Source: Lachnospiraceae bacterium (lineage in GTDB: Bacteria; Bacillota; Clostridia; Lachnospirales; Lachnospiraceae). From it: DNA of 64,000 nt. A model generated the notes under the pieces. The model was not told the DNA's origin, made no database searches, and saw only the letters and a list, made by a program, of their open reading frames with translations. Of the stretch, positions 18,192-26,542 are shown piece by piece; the first letter of the stretch is position 1; each line of letters opens with the position of its first letter. A program made the translations under genes and the position numbers. Location of the stretch: positions 111,734-175,733 of the forward strand of contig JAFTKW010000003.1 of NCBI GenBank assembly GCA_017453065.1. The letters are read 5' to 3'.

Positions 18192-19488
18192 TATTTAATC
18201 CTTTAACCACTATAAGCGACAAGAATAGTACAGTTACAAGCACTAAAATAACAAGCATAAATCCAAGAAAGCTATTGTCAGACTGAAATAGAAGGCTATT
18301 AAATGATGAATTTGTTTGCTCTTCTTTAGAACTAGTATCTACAAATACATCCTGCGACTGATCCATAACTTCATTTGAACTTTCAGGGATTGAATCCTTT
18401 GTTCTAGTCGGAAAAACATGAAAATCTGAGAGCAAATTACTATCTGATGTTACATTGTATTTATTGTGCACTCGAACCACAATCTTTGGAGATGTTTCCT
18501 GTTTTACCGTGAAAGAGAAAGTAAAGTAATCTGGACTAGTTTCCGATAACATATCCACCTTGGGCCAACTAATCAAAGGAGTAAAAGTTTCTCCACCGTC
18601 TACACTATATTGATAATACAACATTGGAGTATCAATATCATAAGCCATAAGTGACAACGTAATTTCACCCGTTTCATAATCACAAGATTCCACTTCTACA
18701 TAACACATGTCAGGCGAAGTGGAATCTACCGCCATATATTGTTCTCCTGGCGTAATCTCTACCAAAGGATAATCTGAATAATCTATACCTAATTCTTTGC
18801 TGGACAGGCCAAAATACTTTGCTACTGCCTCTGCATCCAGTATACCTAAGCTAATCAAATCCTCTTCACTATCTGCAAATCCAGAGTCTGCAAGATGATC
18901 CAAATGGCAATGTTCAATTAGAGCTGCTGGAATACTAAACTCTTTACAATGTCTCAATATACCATAGTAATCTGTCCCTTTTGAATTTAATCTGGTTTTG
19001 ATTCCACGTAAATATAGGCCATGATCTTTGATATCTGAAAGCCATATAGAACCAAACCGATATCCTTCTTGGTTTTCTATACCTTGGGATTGAATCCATA
19101 CTTCTGCACCATAGAGCGTATGATATTCTGACATATTAAAATGCAGACAAAACAAATAATCTGCATTGACAGACTGCGCAAACTGGGCTCTTTCAAGTAA
19201 ACTTAAATCTTTATCTTCCTCTCTTGTCAAATATACCGTAACATCTTCATATTTTAACAAATGTTCCTTCATGGCATTGGCAACTACCATTGTAATTTCT
19301 TTTTCTACAGTGCCTTCATAGTCGGCACCTAAATTTTCTCCGCCATGTCCCGGATCAATTACAATAACTAATTCACCGTCCGTATCTGGTTCAAATCGAA
19401 AGCCCTTGGCAGATACATTTTCTTTAGTTAAAACAAACATTGAGACTAAAAGGAATAATGTCATCCATAGACATGTTCTTTTCTTCAT
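18163..19488 (-). CDS. Membrane-anchored N-acetylmuramoyl-L-alanine amidase (Amidase_3)
   Basis: Predicted cell-wall amidase of 441 residues. An N-terminal signal segment (about residues 5-25) precedes a zinc amidase core starting at VIDPGHGGENLGA, with LFCLHFN and AALIEHCH carrying the other expected ligands. A beta-rich region (about 240-350) follows, then a Ser/Glu-rich linker and a C-terminal transmembrane helix ending in KSRKK. The catalytic part should face outside and be held at the membrane. ATG 19488 is chosen for AAAGGG 6 bases upstream; the frame extends to 19539 without a better start. It ends the parE-parC-rsmD-coaD run. Confidence 0.88.
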   Translation of the reverse strand: MKKRTCLWMTLFLLVSMFVLTKENVSAKGFRFEPDTDGELVIVIDPGHGGENLGADYEGTVEKEITMVVANAMKEHLLKYEDVTVYLTREEDKDLSLLERAQFAQSVNADYLFCLHFNMSEYHTLYGAEVWIQSQGIENQEGYRFGSIWLSDIKDHGLYLRGIKTRLNSKGTDYYGILRHCKEFSIPAALIEHCHLDHLADSGFADSEEDLISLGILDAEAVAKYFGLSSKELGIDYSDYPLVEITPGEQYMAVDSTSPDMCYVEVESCDYETGEITLSLMAYDIDTPMLYYQYSVDGGETFTPLISWPKVDMLSETSPDYFTFSFTVKQETSPKIVVRVHNKYNVTSDSNLLSDFHVFPTRTKDSIPESSNEVMDQSQDVFVDTSSKEEQTNSSFNSLLFQSDNSFLGFMLVILVLVTVLFLSLIVVKGLNTNRKKSRKK

Positions 19489-19525
19489 ATATACCCTTTC
19501 TATTTTAAAAATCCCATATACAAGT

Positions 19526-19553
19526 ATGACCGGCTTCAAAAGAAACCGGTCAT
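19526..19553. repeat. Inverted repeat between coiled-coil gene and amidase
   Basis: ATGACCGGcTTC and GAaACCGGTCAT pair with one mismatch around an AAAA loop. There is no T run directly after it on the minus strand, so it is either a weak terminator or a processing hairpin. Confidence 0.5.
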
Positions 19554-19563
19554 TTTGATTACA

Positions 19564-20178
19564 CTAAATTAAATCAATACCTTCATCACTATCTGTTGAT
19601 GTATCAGACAAATCAACCTCAACTAAGTCGTCCTCCTCGGAAGGATGAAGTTCTGCACGATTGGACTGAACAATATCAAGATACTGCTTCATAGAACTAA
19701 TCAGCCCATCGTAATGAGCTGTAGCGCTCTGTGTACTTGCCGCAAGAATGTTTTCCAAATTCAGGAGCATATCGTCCATATATTGCATCGCTGCTGTTCG
19801 AACAGTGTTTGCTTCGATTGTAGCATTGTCCAGAATTTGCTGTGCTTGCATAGTAGCAATAGTAACAATCTCACTTGCCTGTGCATGTGCTTGTTGCATA
19901 ATCTCATGCTCGCTTATAAGTTCATTGGTATGAACAGTCGCTTCATTAATCAAAGCCTCAGCTTTAGATCTTGCATCATTCAGAATCGCTTCTTTGTTGC
20001 TGATAATCTTCTGATAACGCTTAATCTCGTCAGGGGTCTTCAATCTCAATTCACGAAGTAATTCATCAATTTCTTCTTTGTTTACAACAATTTTTGTATT
20101 AGATAATGGATAATATTTACAACTATCAATATAATCTTCAATGTCGTCAATTAATTGTTCGATTTTACTAGTCATCAC
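19564..20178 (-). CDS. Coiled-coil protein encoded after coaD
   Basis: The 204 residues are largely alpha-helical with a long Ala/Glu/Gln heptad-like region (about 55-165) resembling the stalk subunits of ATP synthases or DivIVA-type proteins (ARSKAEALINEA, AQASEIVTIATMQAQQIL). The tail is acidic, rich in Asp, Glu and Ser. A protein of this sort is commonly found next to coaD in Lachnospiraceae; its function is not established. The start overlaps the coaD stop by 1 base. A structural or scaffold role is inferred only. Confidence 0.82.
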   Translation of the reverse strand: MMTSKIEQLIDDIEDYIDSCKYYPLSNTKIVVNKEEIDELLRELRLKTPDEIKRYQKIISNKEAILNDARSKAEALINEATVHTNELISEHEIMQQAHAQASEIVTIATMQAQQILDNATIEANTVRTAAMQYMDDMLLNLENILAASTQSATAHYDGLISSMKQYLDIVQSNRAELHPSEEDDLVEVDLSDTSTDSDEGIDLI

Positions 20179-20675
20179 TAACCCCTTTCATGCCTTATAC
20201 TAAACTTTTCATAGGTTTGTTTTGCAACAAAATCAGGAACACATTGACTAATGTCTCCACCAAAACTCGCAATTTCTTTGACACTGGAGGAACTGAGATA
20301 GGAATATTCCAAACTAGTATTAAAAAATACCGTATCTACATCTCCGCCAGAAAGAATGCGATTGGTTTGTGCAATCTGTAGTTCATATTCAAAGTCCGTG
20401 ATAGCTCTAAGACCTCTTACTATAACATGAACATCTTTTTCCTTAGCGTAATCGATAAGTAATCCACTGAAGGAATCCACCTTTACGTTAGGCATATCTT
20501 TTGTTGCTTCTTCTAGTATCTTAACACGTTCAGAGACAGAAAACAACGGTGTCTTTGTTTTATTATTCAGAACACTTACAATAAGTTCATCAAAAACTTC
20601 TGATGCTCTGCGGATAATATCCAGATGACCATAGGTCATTGGATCAAAACTTCCAGAATATATAGCGCGCTTCAA
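20178..20675 (-). CDS. coaD: Pantetheine-phosphate adenylyltransferase
   Basis: Fourth step of coenzyme A synthesis: 4'-phosphopantetheine plus ATP gives dephospho-CoA. The 165 residues match the family. The nucleotidyltransferase motif [16 protein letters not shown] carries the T/HxGH site in [17 protein letters not shown] is the substrate-binding segment, and the [13 protein letters not shown] signature lies near the C-terminus. It follows rsmD with a 3-base gap, the same order as ylbH-ylbI in B. subtilis. Confidence 0.97.
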   Translation of the reverse strand: MKRAIYSGSFDPMTYGHLDIIRRASEVFDELIVSVLNNKTKTPLFSVSERVKILEEATKDMPNVKVDSFSGLLIDYAKEKDVHVIVRGLRAITDFEYELQIAQTNRILSGGDVDTVFFNTSLEYSYLSSSSVKEIASFGGDISQCVPDFVAKQTYEKFSIRHERG

Positions 20676-20678
20676 TAT

Positions 20679-21233
20679 TTACGCCTCCTTTGGTTGTAAA
20701 AATACGTGTTTGTTGGTCTTATAAATCTTTTCTTTTACAATTTCAAAACCAAGGTCTTGTGCATAATCAAACTCTGTTTCCAGAGAAGCTTCCACTACAA
20801 TCAAAGTGTTTTTCGTCACATATTTCATACCTTTTAACTGCTGTAATACCTGCTGTTCAATCATAGTATCGTATGGAGGATCCATGAAAATAATATCCAC
20901 TTCTTTTTCATATATTTGAAAAAGAGATGCAAGCACATCCTGTTTAAGAATAACAGCCTTATCCGCCATTTTTGTAAACATCAGATTTTCCATAATGCAA
21001 TTGATGGACGAAGGAGCATTGTCTACAAAATAAGCTTTCTTAGCTCCGCGACTTAGCGCTTCGATTCCAATCCCACCACTTCCACTAAACAAATCAACAA
21101 AAACAGCATCACAAAGATCGCCTTGCAATACATTAAAAAGGGTTTCTTTAATTCTATCGGTAGTAGGTCTAGTATCCATACCAGCTGGAGTCTTCAAAGG
21201 AAGACTTCTCGCAGTACCTGCAATCACTCTCAT
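20679..21233 (-). CDS. rsmD: 16S rRNA (guanine(966)-N(2))-methyltransferase
   Basis: SAM-dependent methyltransferase of 184 residues acting on the small-subunit rRNA. The N-terminal MRVIAGTARSLPLKTP and DTRPTTDRIKETLFNVL are family signatures; the SAM site is VDLFSGSGGIGIEALSRGA and the catalytic motif is MDPPYDT. It sits directly between parC (2-base gap) and coaD. Confidence 0.96.
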   Translation of the reverse strand: MRVIAGTARSLPLKTPAGMDTRPTTDRIKETLFNVLQGDLCDAVFVDLFSGSGGIGIEALSRGAKKAYFVDNAPSSINCIMENLMFTKMADKAVILKQDVLASLFQIYEKEVDIIFMDPPYDTMIEQQVLQQLKGMKYVTKNTLIVVEASLETEFDYAQDLGFEIVKEKIYKTNKHVFLQPKEA

Positions 21234-21235
21234 AA

Positions 21236-23476
21236 CTATGCCCTCACTTTTACGCCTTTCGTGTCTCTCTTTCCAAGTTTAATTGAATTTAATACCAAGT
21301 TTTTGTTTTTATATTTAATTACAAATTCTACTGCATTCTGCGTGAAATATACAGCTTCAATGCCAGCACCAGCAGACATTTTCATTCCTCTGACACCAAT
21401 AGCAGTTTTTTTCTTTTCAGGTATTTCGTCTATTGGGAAACGAAGGAAATATCCATCTGTGGTCTGAAGAACAATATTTTTCTGCTCTTTCATAATTGCT
21501 ACACTAACCACTGTATCATTATCTGCTAATTTGGTTGCAGCAACCGTACGCTTTGCAACATCAAATTCACCGCCATCTACTACTTTCATCATAGATTGAT
21601 TTGTAACAAAAATCAACCTGTAAAGATTAAGCTCCGACTGACTTGCTATCAGCACAATATTCTCTTTGGTGGAATCAAAATTACTTACATTGTCCAGCGG
21701 CAAACCACGATCCCTAAATTTACCAAATGGCAAATCCAAGACCTTCACTGTATGAAGCATACCAGTGTCTGTAAAGATACAAATCTTACCAGTGTTTTTA
21801 CATTTCACAAGGTATTTATTCTCAGAATCCGCAGCTTCTTTATTTCGTTCATAGGTAGCCATATCAACTGTTTTTGCATAACCAAAGCGGTCTACCAAAA
21901 GCATAACTTCCATTTCTTCAATCTTTTTCTCTTCATAGACTGCTTCCTGCGCATTTTCAATAACGGTTCTACGAGGTCTGGAATACTGCTTTTTAAACTC
22001 ATCTAACTCATTCATAATTACCTGAGCCATGGAATCTCTTCTAGCCAAAATATCCTCATAACGATAAATGTTAGCCATGGTCTCTTCATGGTCATTGATT
22101 AATGCCTCAATCTCCAAGCCAATCAACTTATACAGACGCATCTCTAGAATGGCATTTGCCTGTTTTTCGGTAAAATTGAGCTGAGTCGCCATAATTTTAG
22201 ATTCTTTGGATTTAAAGCGAATGCCTTCAATTTTGCCTTCTACCAGGCAAGCCTTCGCCATATTTCTATCTTTCGAACCTCTCAGGATTTCAATAATCAA
22301 ATCGATTACATTGCAGGCTTTAATTAAACCTTCCTGAATCTCTTTCTTTTCAAGCTCCTTGGCAAGCAAATTGGTGTATTTGCGCGTAGCTACTTCATAC
22401 TGAAAATCTACATTGGCCTTCAAAATCTGCTTAAGACCCATAGTCTCCGGTTTGCCATCATAGATAGCCAGCATATTAACACCAAAGGTATCTTCCAATT
22501 TGGTCTTTTTGTAAAGCATATTGGTGAAGTTATTTACATCCGTATCTTTACGAAGTTCAATAACAATTCGAATTCCTTCTTTAGAAGACTGGTTAGATAT
22601 ATCTACCACGTCCATAGTCTTCTTGCTTTCTGCAAGTGCAGCTACATCAGACAAGAATTTGGCTATATTAGCACCGATCATAGTGTAAGGAATCTCTGTC
22701 ACTACCAGATTCACTTTTCCACCTTTGGCTTTTTCTACTTCCACTTTACCGCGGATTTTAATTTTACCTGCACCAGTTTCATAGATTTCTAAAAGCTCAT
22801 CTTCATTGATTACTATACCACCAGTTGGGAAATCAGGACCCTTAACATAGCGCATCAACTCTCTGGTGCTAATGTTTTCATCCTTCATATAGGCCTTCAT
22901 AGCATCAATCACTTCACCTAAATTGTGTGGTGGAATGCTGGTAGCCATACCAACCGCAATACCTTCTGAACCATTGATAAGAAGGTTTGGAATCTTTACT
23001 GGCAAAACGGAAGGCTCTTTTTCTGTCTCATCGAAGTTTGGGACAAAATCAACAACATCTTTGTCCAAATCAGCCAAGAAAGCCTCCTGCGTAATCTTTT
23101 GCAATCTAGCTTCCGTATAACGCATTGCAGCAGCGCCATCGCCTTCAATATTACCAAAGTTACCATGTCCATCAATAAGAGGAAGGCCTTTTTTAAAATC
23201 CTGAGACATTACAACCAGCGCATCATAGATGGAGGAATCACCATGTGGATGATATTTACCCATGGTATCACCCACAATACGCGCACTTTTACGATGTGGT
23301 CTATCATATTTAACGCCTAGTTCGTGCATATCATAGAGCACTCTTCTCTGTACAGGCTTTAGTCCATCCCTTACATCTGGAAGTGCTCTGGCAACAATAA
23401 CACTCATGGCGTAATCGATAAAGGATTTCTGCATTACGTCAGAATATTCAGTTCGGAGGATTCTTGATTCATCCAT
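21236..23476 (-). CDS. parC: DNA topoisomerase IV subunit A
   Basis: Breakage-reunion subunit of a type IIA topoisomerase, 746 residues. The active tyrosine is Tyr120 in AMRYTE. The quinolone region reads HPHGDSSIYDAL, with the Ser and acidic residues usual in susceptible enzymes. The C-terminal beta-propeller lacks a clear GyrA box (QRRGGKG-like), favouring topoisomerase IV over gyrase. The partner subunit is the next gene upstream, 28 bases away. Gyrase-type annotation is the alternative. Confidence 0.88.
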   Translation of the reverse strand: MDESRILRTEYSDVMQKSFIDYAMSVIVARALPDVRDGLKPVQRRVLYDMHELGVKYDRPHRKSARIVGDTMGKYHPHGDSSIYDALVVMSQDFKKGLPLIDGHGNFGNIEGDGAAAMRYTEARLQKITQEAFLADLDKDVVDFVPNFDETEKEPSVLPVKIPNLLINGSEGIAVGMATSIPPHNLGEVIDAMKAYMKDENISTRELMRYVKGPDFPTGGIVINEDELLEIYETGAGKIKIRGKVEVEKAKGGKVNLVVTEIPYTMIGANIAKFLSDVAALAESKKTMDVVDISNQSSKEGIRIVIELRKDTDVNNFTNMLYKKTKLEDTFGVNMLAIYDGKPETMGLKQILKANVDFQYEVATRKYTNLLAKELEKKEIQEGLIKACNVIDLIIEILRGSKDRNMAKACLVEGKIEGIRFKSKESKIMATQLNFTEKQANAILEMRLYKLIGLEIEALINDHEETMANIYRYEDILARRDSMAQVIMNELDEFKKQYSRPRRTVIENAQEAVYEEKKIEEMEVMLLVDRFGYAKTVDMATYERNKEAADSENKYLVKCKNTGKICIFTDTGMLHTVKVLDLPFGKFRDRGLPLDNVSNFDSTKENIVLIASQSELNLYRLIFVTNQSMMKVVDGGEFDVAKRTVAATKLADNDTVVSVAIMKEQKNIVLQTTDGYFLRFPIDEIPEKKKTAIGVRGMKMSAGAGIEAVYFTQNAVEFVIKYKNKNLVLNSIKLGKRDTKGVKVRA

Positions 23477-23504
23477 AATTTAACCTCTATTTCAAAATAG
23501 TATT

Positions 23505-25427
23505 TTAAATATCTAATTCTGCATCATTTGCATGTTCGTAAATAAATGCACGTCTTGGTGGAACATCGGTACCCATCAAAAGTTCAGTGATGTTGGACGC
23601 CATTCGGCCATCCTCAATTTCCACTTTTTTGAGTAATCTGGTCTCTGGATTGAGTGTAGTCTCCCACAACTGCTGAGCATCCATTTCACCAAGACCTTTG
23701 TATCTTTGTAAAGTGAAAGGCCCCTTATGGGATTTACGATATTTTTCAAGAGCTTTGTCATCGTAAAGGTATTCTTCCTCACCTTTGGAAGGAACTGCCT
23801 TATAAAGAGGAGGCATCGCTATATATACATGTCCTTCATAAATAAGTTCCGGCATAAAACGGTAGAATAAGGTCAGCAACAAGTTGCTGATATGTGCACC
23901 ATCTACGTCCGCATCGGCCATGATAATAATCTTGTCATAGCGAAGTTTGCTGATATCAAAGTCATTGCCATAACCTTCAGAAAAACCACATCCAAAGGCA
24001 TTGATCATAGTCTTGATTTCGGCATTGGCCAACACTTTGTCGATACTAGCTTTTTCTACGTTCAAAATCTTACCACGAATAGGCAAGATAGCCTGGAACA
24101 TTCTGTCTCTGGCAGACTTTGCACTACCACCCGCGGAATCACCCTCTACGATAAAGATTTCACATTTATCAGCATCTTTAGAGACACAGTTGGCAAGTTT
24201 GCCATTGCTATCAAAAGAAAACTTCCGTTTGGACAGCATATTGGTTTTGGCTTTTTCCTCTGATTTGCGAATCTTGGCTGCTTTTTCCGCACAGCCAATA
24301 ATGGCTTTCAGTGTTTCTAAGTTACGGTCAAAGTAACGAACAATTTCATCAGAAGTAACCTTTGCAACCGCTTTGGCTGCATCTTGGTTGTCCAGCTTTG
24401 TTTTGGTCTGACCCTCAAATCTAGGATCTGGATGTTTCACAGATACTACAGCAATCATACCATTACGTACATCTGCGCCGGTAAAATTCACATCTTTTTC
24501 TTTGAGGATATTTAACTCTCTTGCATAAGTATTAATAATATTGGTAAATGCAGTCTTGAAACCAGTCAAATGGGTTCCGCCTTCAGAGTTATATATGTTG
24601 TTACAAAAGCCCAAAACATTTTCATGGAATTCGTTGATATACTGAAGAGCCACTTCTACTGCCACACCTTCGGATTCGCCACTAAAGAAAATAACATCAT
24701 GTACGGCTTCGGAGGATTTGTTCATATCTTTGATAAATCCAACAATGCCTTCTGGCTCGTGGAATTCTACATGTTCCACTTCCTCTTTGCGCTTGTCTTC
24801 AAATATAATCGTCAGATTTGGATTTAAATATGCAGTTTCGTGCAGCCTGCTCTTTACATCCTCTTCTCTGAATCTAGTCTTGTCAAAAATAGTATCATCA
24901 GGAAGGAAATTAACCCAAGTACCTGTCTCCTTCGTTTTGCCAATGACCGGAAGGAGCCCAGAAATCAATTCCGTTGTGGGAATTCCTCTTTCATAGGTAT
25001 CCTGATAAATGCTTCCACCGCTCTTGACTCTAACAGTCAATCTTGTAGAAAGAGCATTTACTACAGAAGAACCAACACCATGAAGACCACCACTGGTCTT
25101 GTATGCAGAATTGTCAAATTTACCTCCTGCATGAAGGGTTGTAAATACCAAACGTTCTGCACTAATTCCCTTTTCGTGCATACCAACAGGGATACCTCTA
25201 CCATTGTCTTCAATGGTCGCAGAACCATCCGCTTCTAAAGTTACCCATATAGTACTACAGTGACCAGCTAGATGTTCGTCCACTGCATTGTCTACAATTT
25301 CATAAATAAGATGATTCAAACCCTTGGTTGAAACACTACCAATATACATTCCCGGTCTTACACGAACCGCTTCTAAGCCTTCTAAAACGGTAATACTTGA
25401 CGCATCATAGGTGTTTGTTTTTGCCAT
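23505..25427 (-). CDS. parE: DNA topoisomerase IV subunit B
   Basis: ATPase subunit of the type IIA topoisomerase, 640 residues. The GHKL ATP-binding motifs are visible (EIVDNAVDEHLAG, DNGRGIPVG, GGLHGVGSSVVNALS), followed by the TOPRIM motifs VEGDSAGGSA, IIMADADVDGAHI and the C-terminal LQRYKGLGEMDAQQLWETT. It decatenates chromosomes with ParC. It is the first gene of its operon; AGGAGAAAG precedes the ATG, and a promoter and an inverted repeat lie in the upstream 110 bases. Confidence 0.9.
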   Translation of the reverse strand: MAKTNTYDASSITVLEGLEAVRVRPGMYIGSVSTKGLNHLIYEIVDNAVDEHLAGHCSTIWVTLEADGSATIEDNGRGIPVGMHEKGISAERLVFTTLHAGGKFDNSAYKTSGGLHGVGSSVVNALSTRLTVRVKSGGSIYQDTYERGIPTTELISGLLPVIGKTKETGTWVNFLPDDTIFDKTRFREEDVKSRLHETAYLNPNLTIIFEDKRKEEVEHVEFHEPEGIVGFIKDMNKSSEAVHDVIFFSGESEGVAVEVALQYINEFHENVLGFCNNIYNSEGGTHLTGFKTAFTNIINTYARELNILKEKDVNFTGADVRNGMIAVVSVKHPDPRFEGQTKTKLDNQDAAKAVAKVTSDEIVRYFDRNLETLKAIIGCAEKAAKIRKSEEKAKTNMLSKRKFSFDSNGKLANCVSKDADKCEIFIVEGDSAGGSAKSARDRMFQAILPIRGKILNVEKASIDKVLANAEIKTMINAFGCGFSEGYGNDFDISKLRYDKIIIMADADVDGAHISNLLLTLFYRFMPELIYEGHVYIAMPPLYKAVPSKGEEEYLYDDKALEKYRKSHKGPFTLQRYKGLGEMDAQQLWETTLNPETRLLKKVEIEDGRMASNITELLMGTDVPPRRAFIYEHANDAELDI

Positions 25428-25452
25428 TTTCTTTCTCCTAATTTGCTAATTC

Positions 25453-25499
25453 GCTGATTGTTAATTCGAAATTTATATTGGAAACTTTAGCCAATCAGC
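25453..25499. repeat. Inverted repeat in the parE leader
   Basis: GCTGATTG (25453-25460) and CAATCAGC (25492-25499) are perfect complements 31 bases apart, lying between the parE promoter and start. As RNA they could close a leader hairpin. Function unknown. Confidence 0.5.
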
Positions 25500-25508
25500 C
25501 TATGTTAT

Positions 25509-25536
25509 ATTATACCATATATTTAGTGTTATTCAA
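25509..25536 (-). promoter_or_regulatory. Sigma-A promoter of parE-parC operon
   Basis: On the minus strand TTGAAT, 16 bases, TATAAT, with a TGG just before the -10 (extended -10). It lies about 85 bases upstream of parE. Confidence 0.75.
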
Positions 25537-25573
25537 ACAATTTTTATACAATATGTGCCATTTTAAAGCACAT

Positions 25574-25601
25574 AAAAAGAGCAGAAAACATTCTGCTCTT
25601 T
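25574..25601 (-). terminator. Terminator after degV
   Basis: An 11-bp perfect stem (AAAGAGCAGAA / TTCTGCTCTTT) with a 4-base loop is followed on the minus strand by a T run, 24 bases past the degV stop codon. Confidence 0.85.
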
Positions 25602-25625
25602 CCTAAGATATATTGTTTATAAAGT

Positions 25626-26492
25626 TTATTCTGGAATCTTTTGTGTGCAGGCAATCGCCAAAGCACCAGGTCCAATGTGACATGCCACAGACAAAGACAA
25701 AGGATCAATATGAATCTCATATCCTGGAAACTCTTCCATCAGCTCCTGTTTCAGTGCCTCTGCAGCTTCGTGATTCTGTGTATGCGCAATTTGAAGCCAT
25801 ACGTTGTGGGCATCCACACCACCGAAACGATTGTTGATATCATTGCGAATAGCGTTGATCATCATGTTTTTACCTTGAAGTGAAGTTCTAGCCTTTGCAA
25901 ATGCATCTAGTTTTTCACCCTGAATCTGAAGAACAGGTTTTAACTTGAGCATTGTGCCAATGGCTGCGGCAGCAGGAGTAATTCTACCACCTTTTTTGAG
26001 ATAAAACAAAGTGTCTAGCATAATGTAAATGCTGCTGTTAAATCTGTCATTCTCCATAAATTCTTTGATTTCTGCAGCACTCATTCCTTTGCCTGCCATA
26101 TACTTAGCATCTAATGCGGACTGTCTTTGAGTGACAGAAATTCGCTGATTGTTTACTACCTGAACTTTTCCGTCATAGTCCTGTGCAAGCATCATGGCAC
26201 TCTGACAAGATCCAGACAGACCACTGCTCATAGGGATATGAACAATTTCATCATAGTCCTTCAAAATCTCATCCCAAAGTTTCATAACAGACTCTGGAGA
26301 AGGCTGGCTGGTAGAAATATTTTCTCCAAGCTGAAGCTTTGTATAAAACTCTTCCTGTGTCAAATTAATATCTTCAAAATAAGTTTCTTCACCAATCATA
26401 AATGGCATCGGCAAAACAAAAATTCCAAGTTCTTTCGCCTGCGCCTGTGTGATTCCACTATTACTATCTGTAACAATTGCAATCTTAGCCAT
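25626..26492 (-). CDS. DegV family protein (FakB-like fatty-acid-binding protein)
   Basis: 288-residue DegV-fold protein. KIAIVTDSNSGI near the N-terminus, STSQPSPE and PMSSGLSGSCQSA are the conserved lipid-head-group-binding motifs, and LKKGGRITPAAA is also typical. DegV proteins of the FakB type present fatty acids to the kinase FakA; fakA is encoded 2 kb upstream in the same run, so a FakB role is likely. ATG 26492 is chosen (AAGGAG 12 bases upstream) over a TTG at 26501 that would touch the ribosome site. Confidence 0.9.
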   Translation of the reverse strand: MAKIAIVTDSNSGITQAQAKELGIFVLPMPFMIGEETYFEDINLTQEEFYTKLQLGENISTSQPSPESVMKLWDEILKDYDEIVHIPMSSGLSGSCQSAMMLAQDYDGKVQVVNNQRISVTQRQSALDAKYMAGKGMSAAEIKEFMENDRFNSSIYIMLDTLFYLKKGGRITPAAAAIGTMLKLKPVLQIQGEKLDAFAKARTSLQGKNMMINAIRNDINNRFGGVDAHNVWLQIAHTQNHEAAEALKQELMEEFPGYEIHIDPLSLSVACHIGPGALAIACTQKIPE

Positions 26493-26542
26493 AAAACTCA
26501 AATCTCCTTTGTGTATTTTGAAACAACAGCCATATTTTACTG

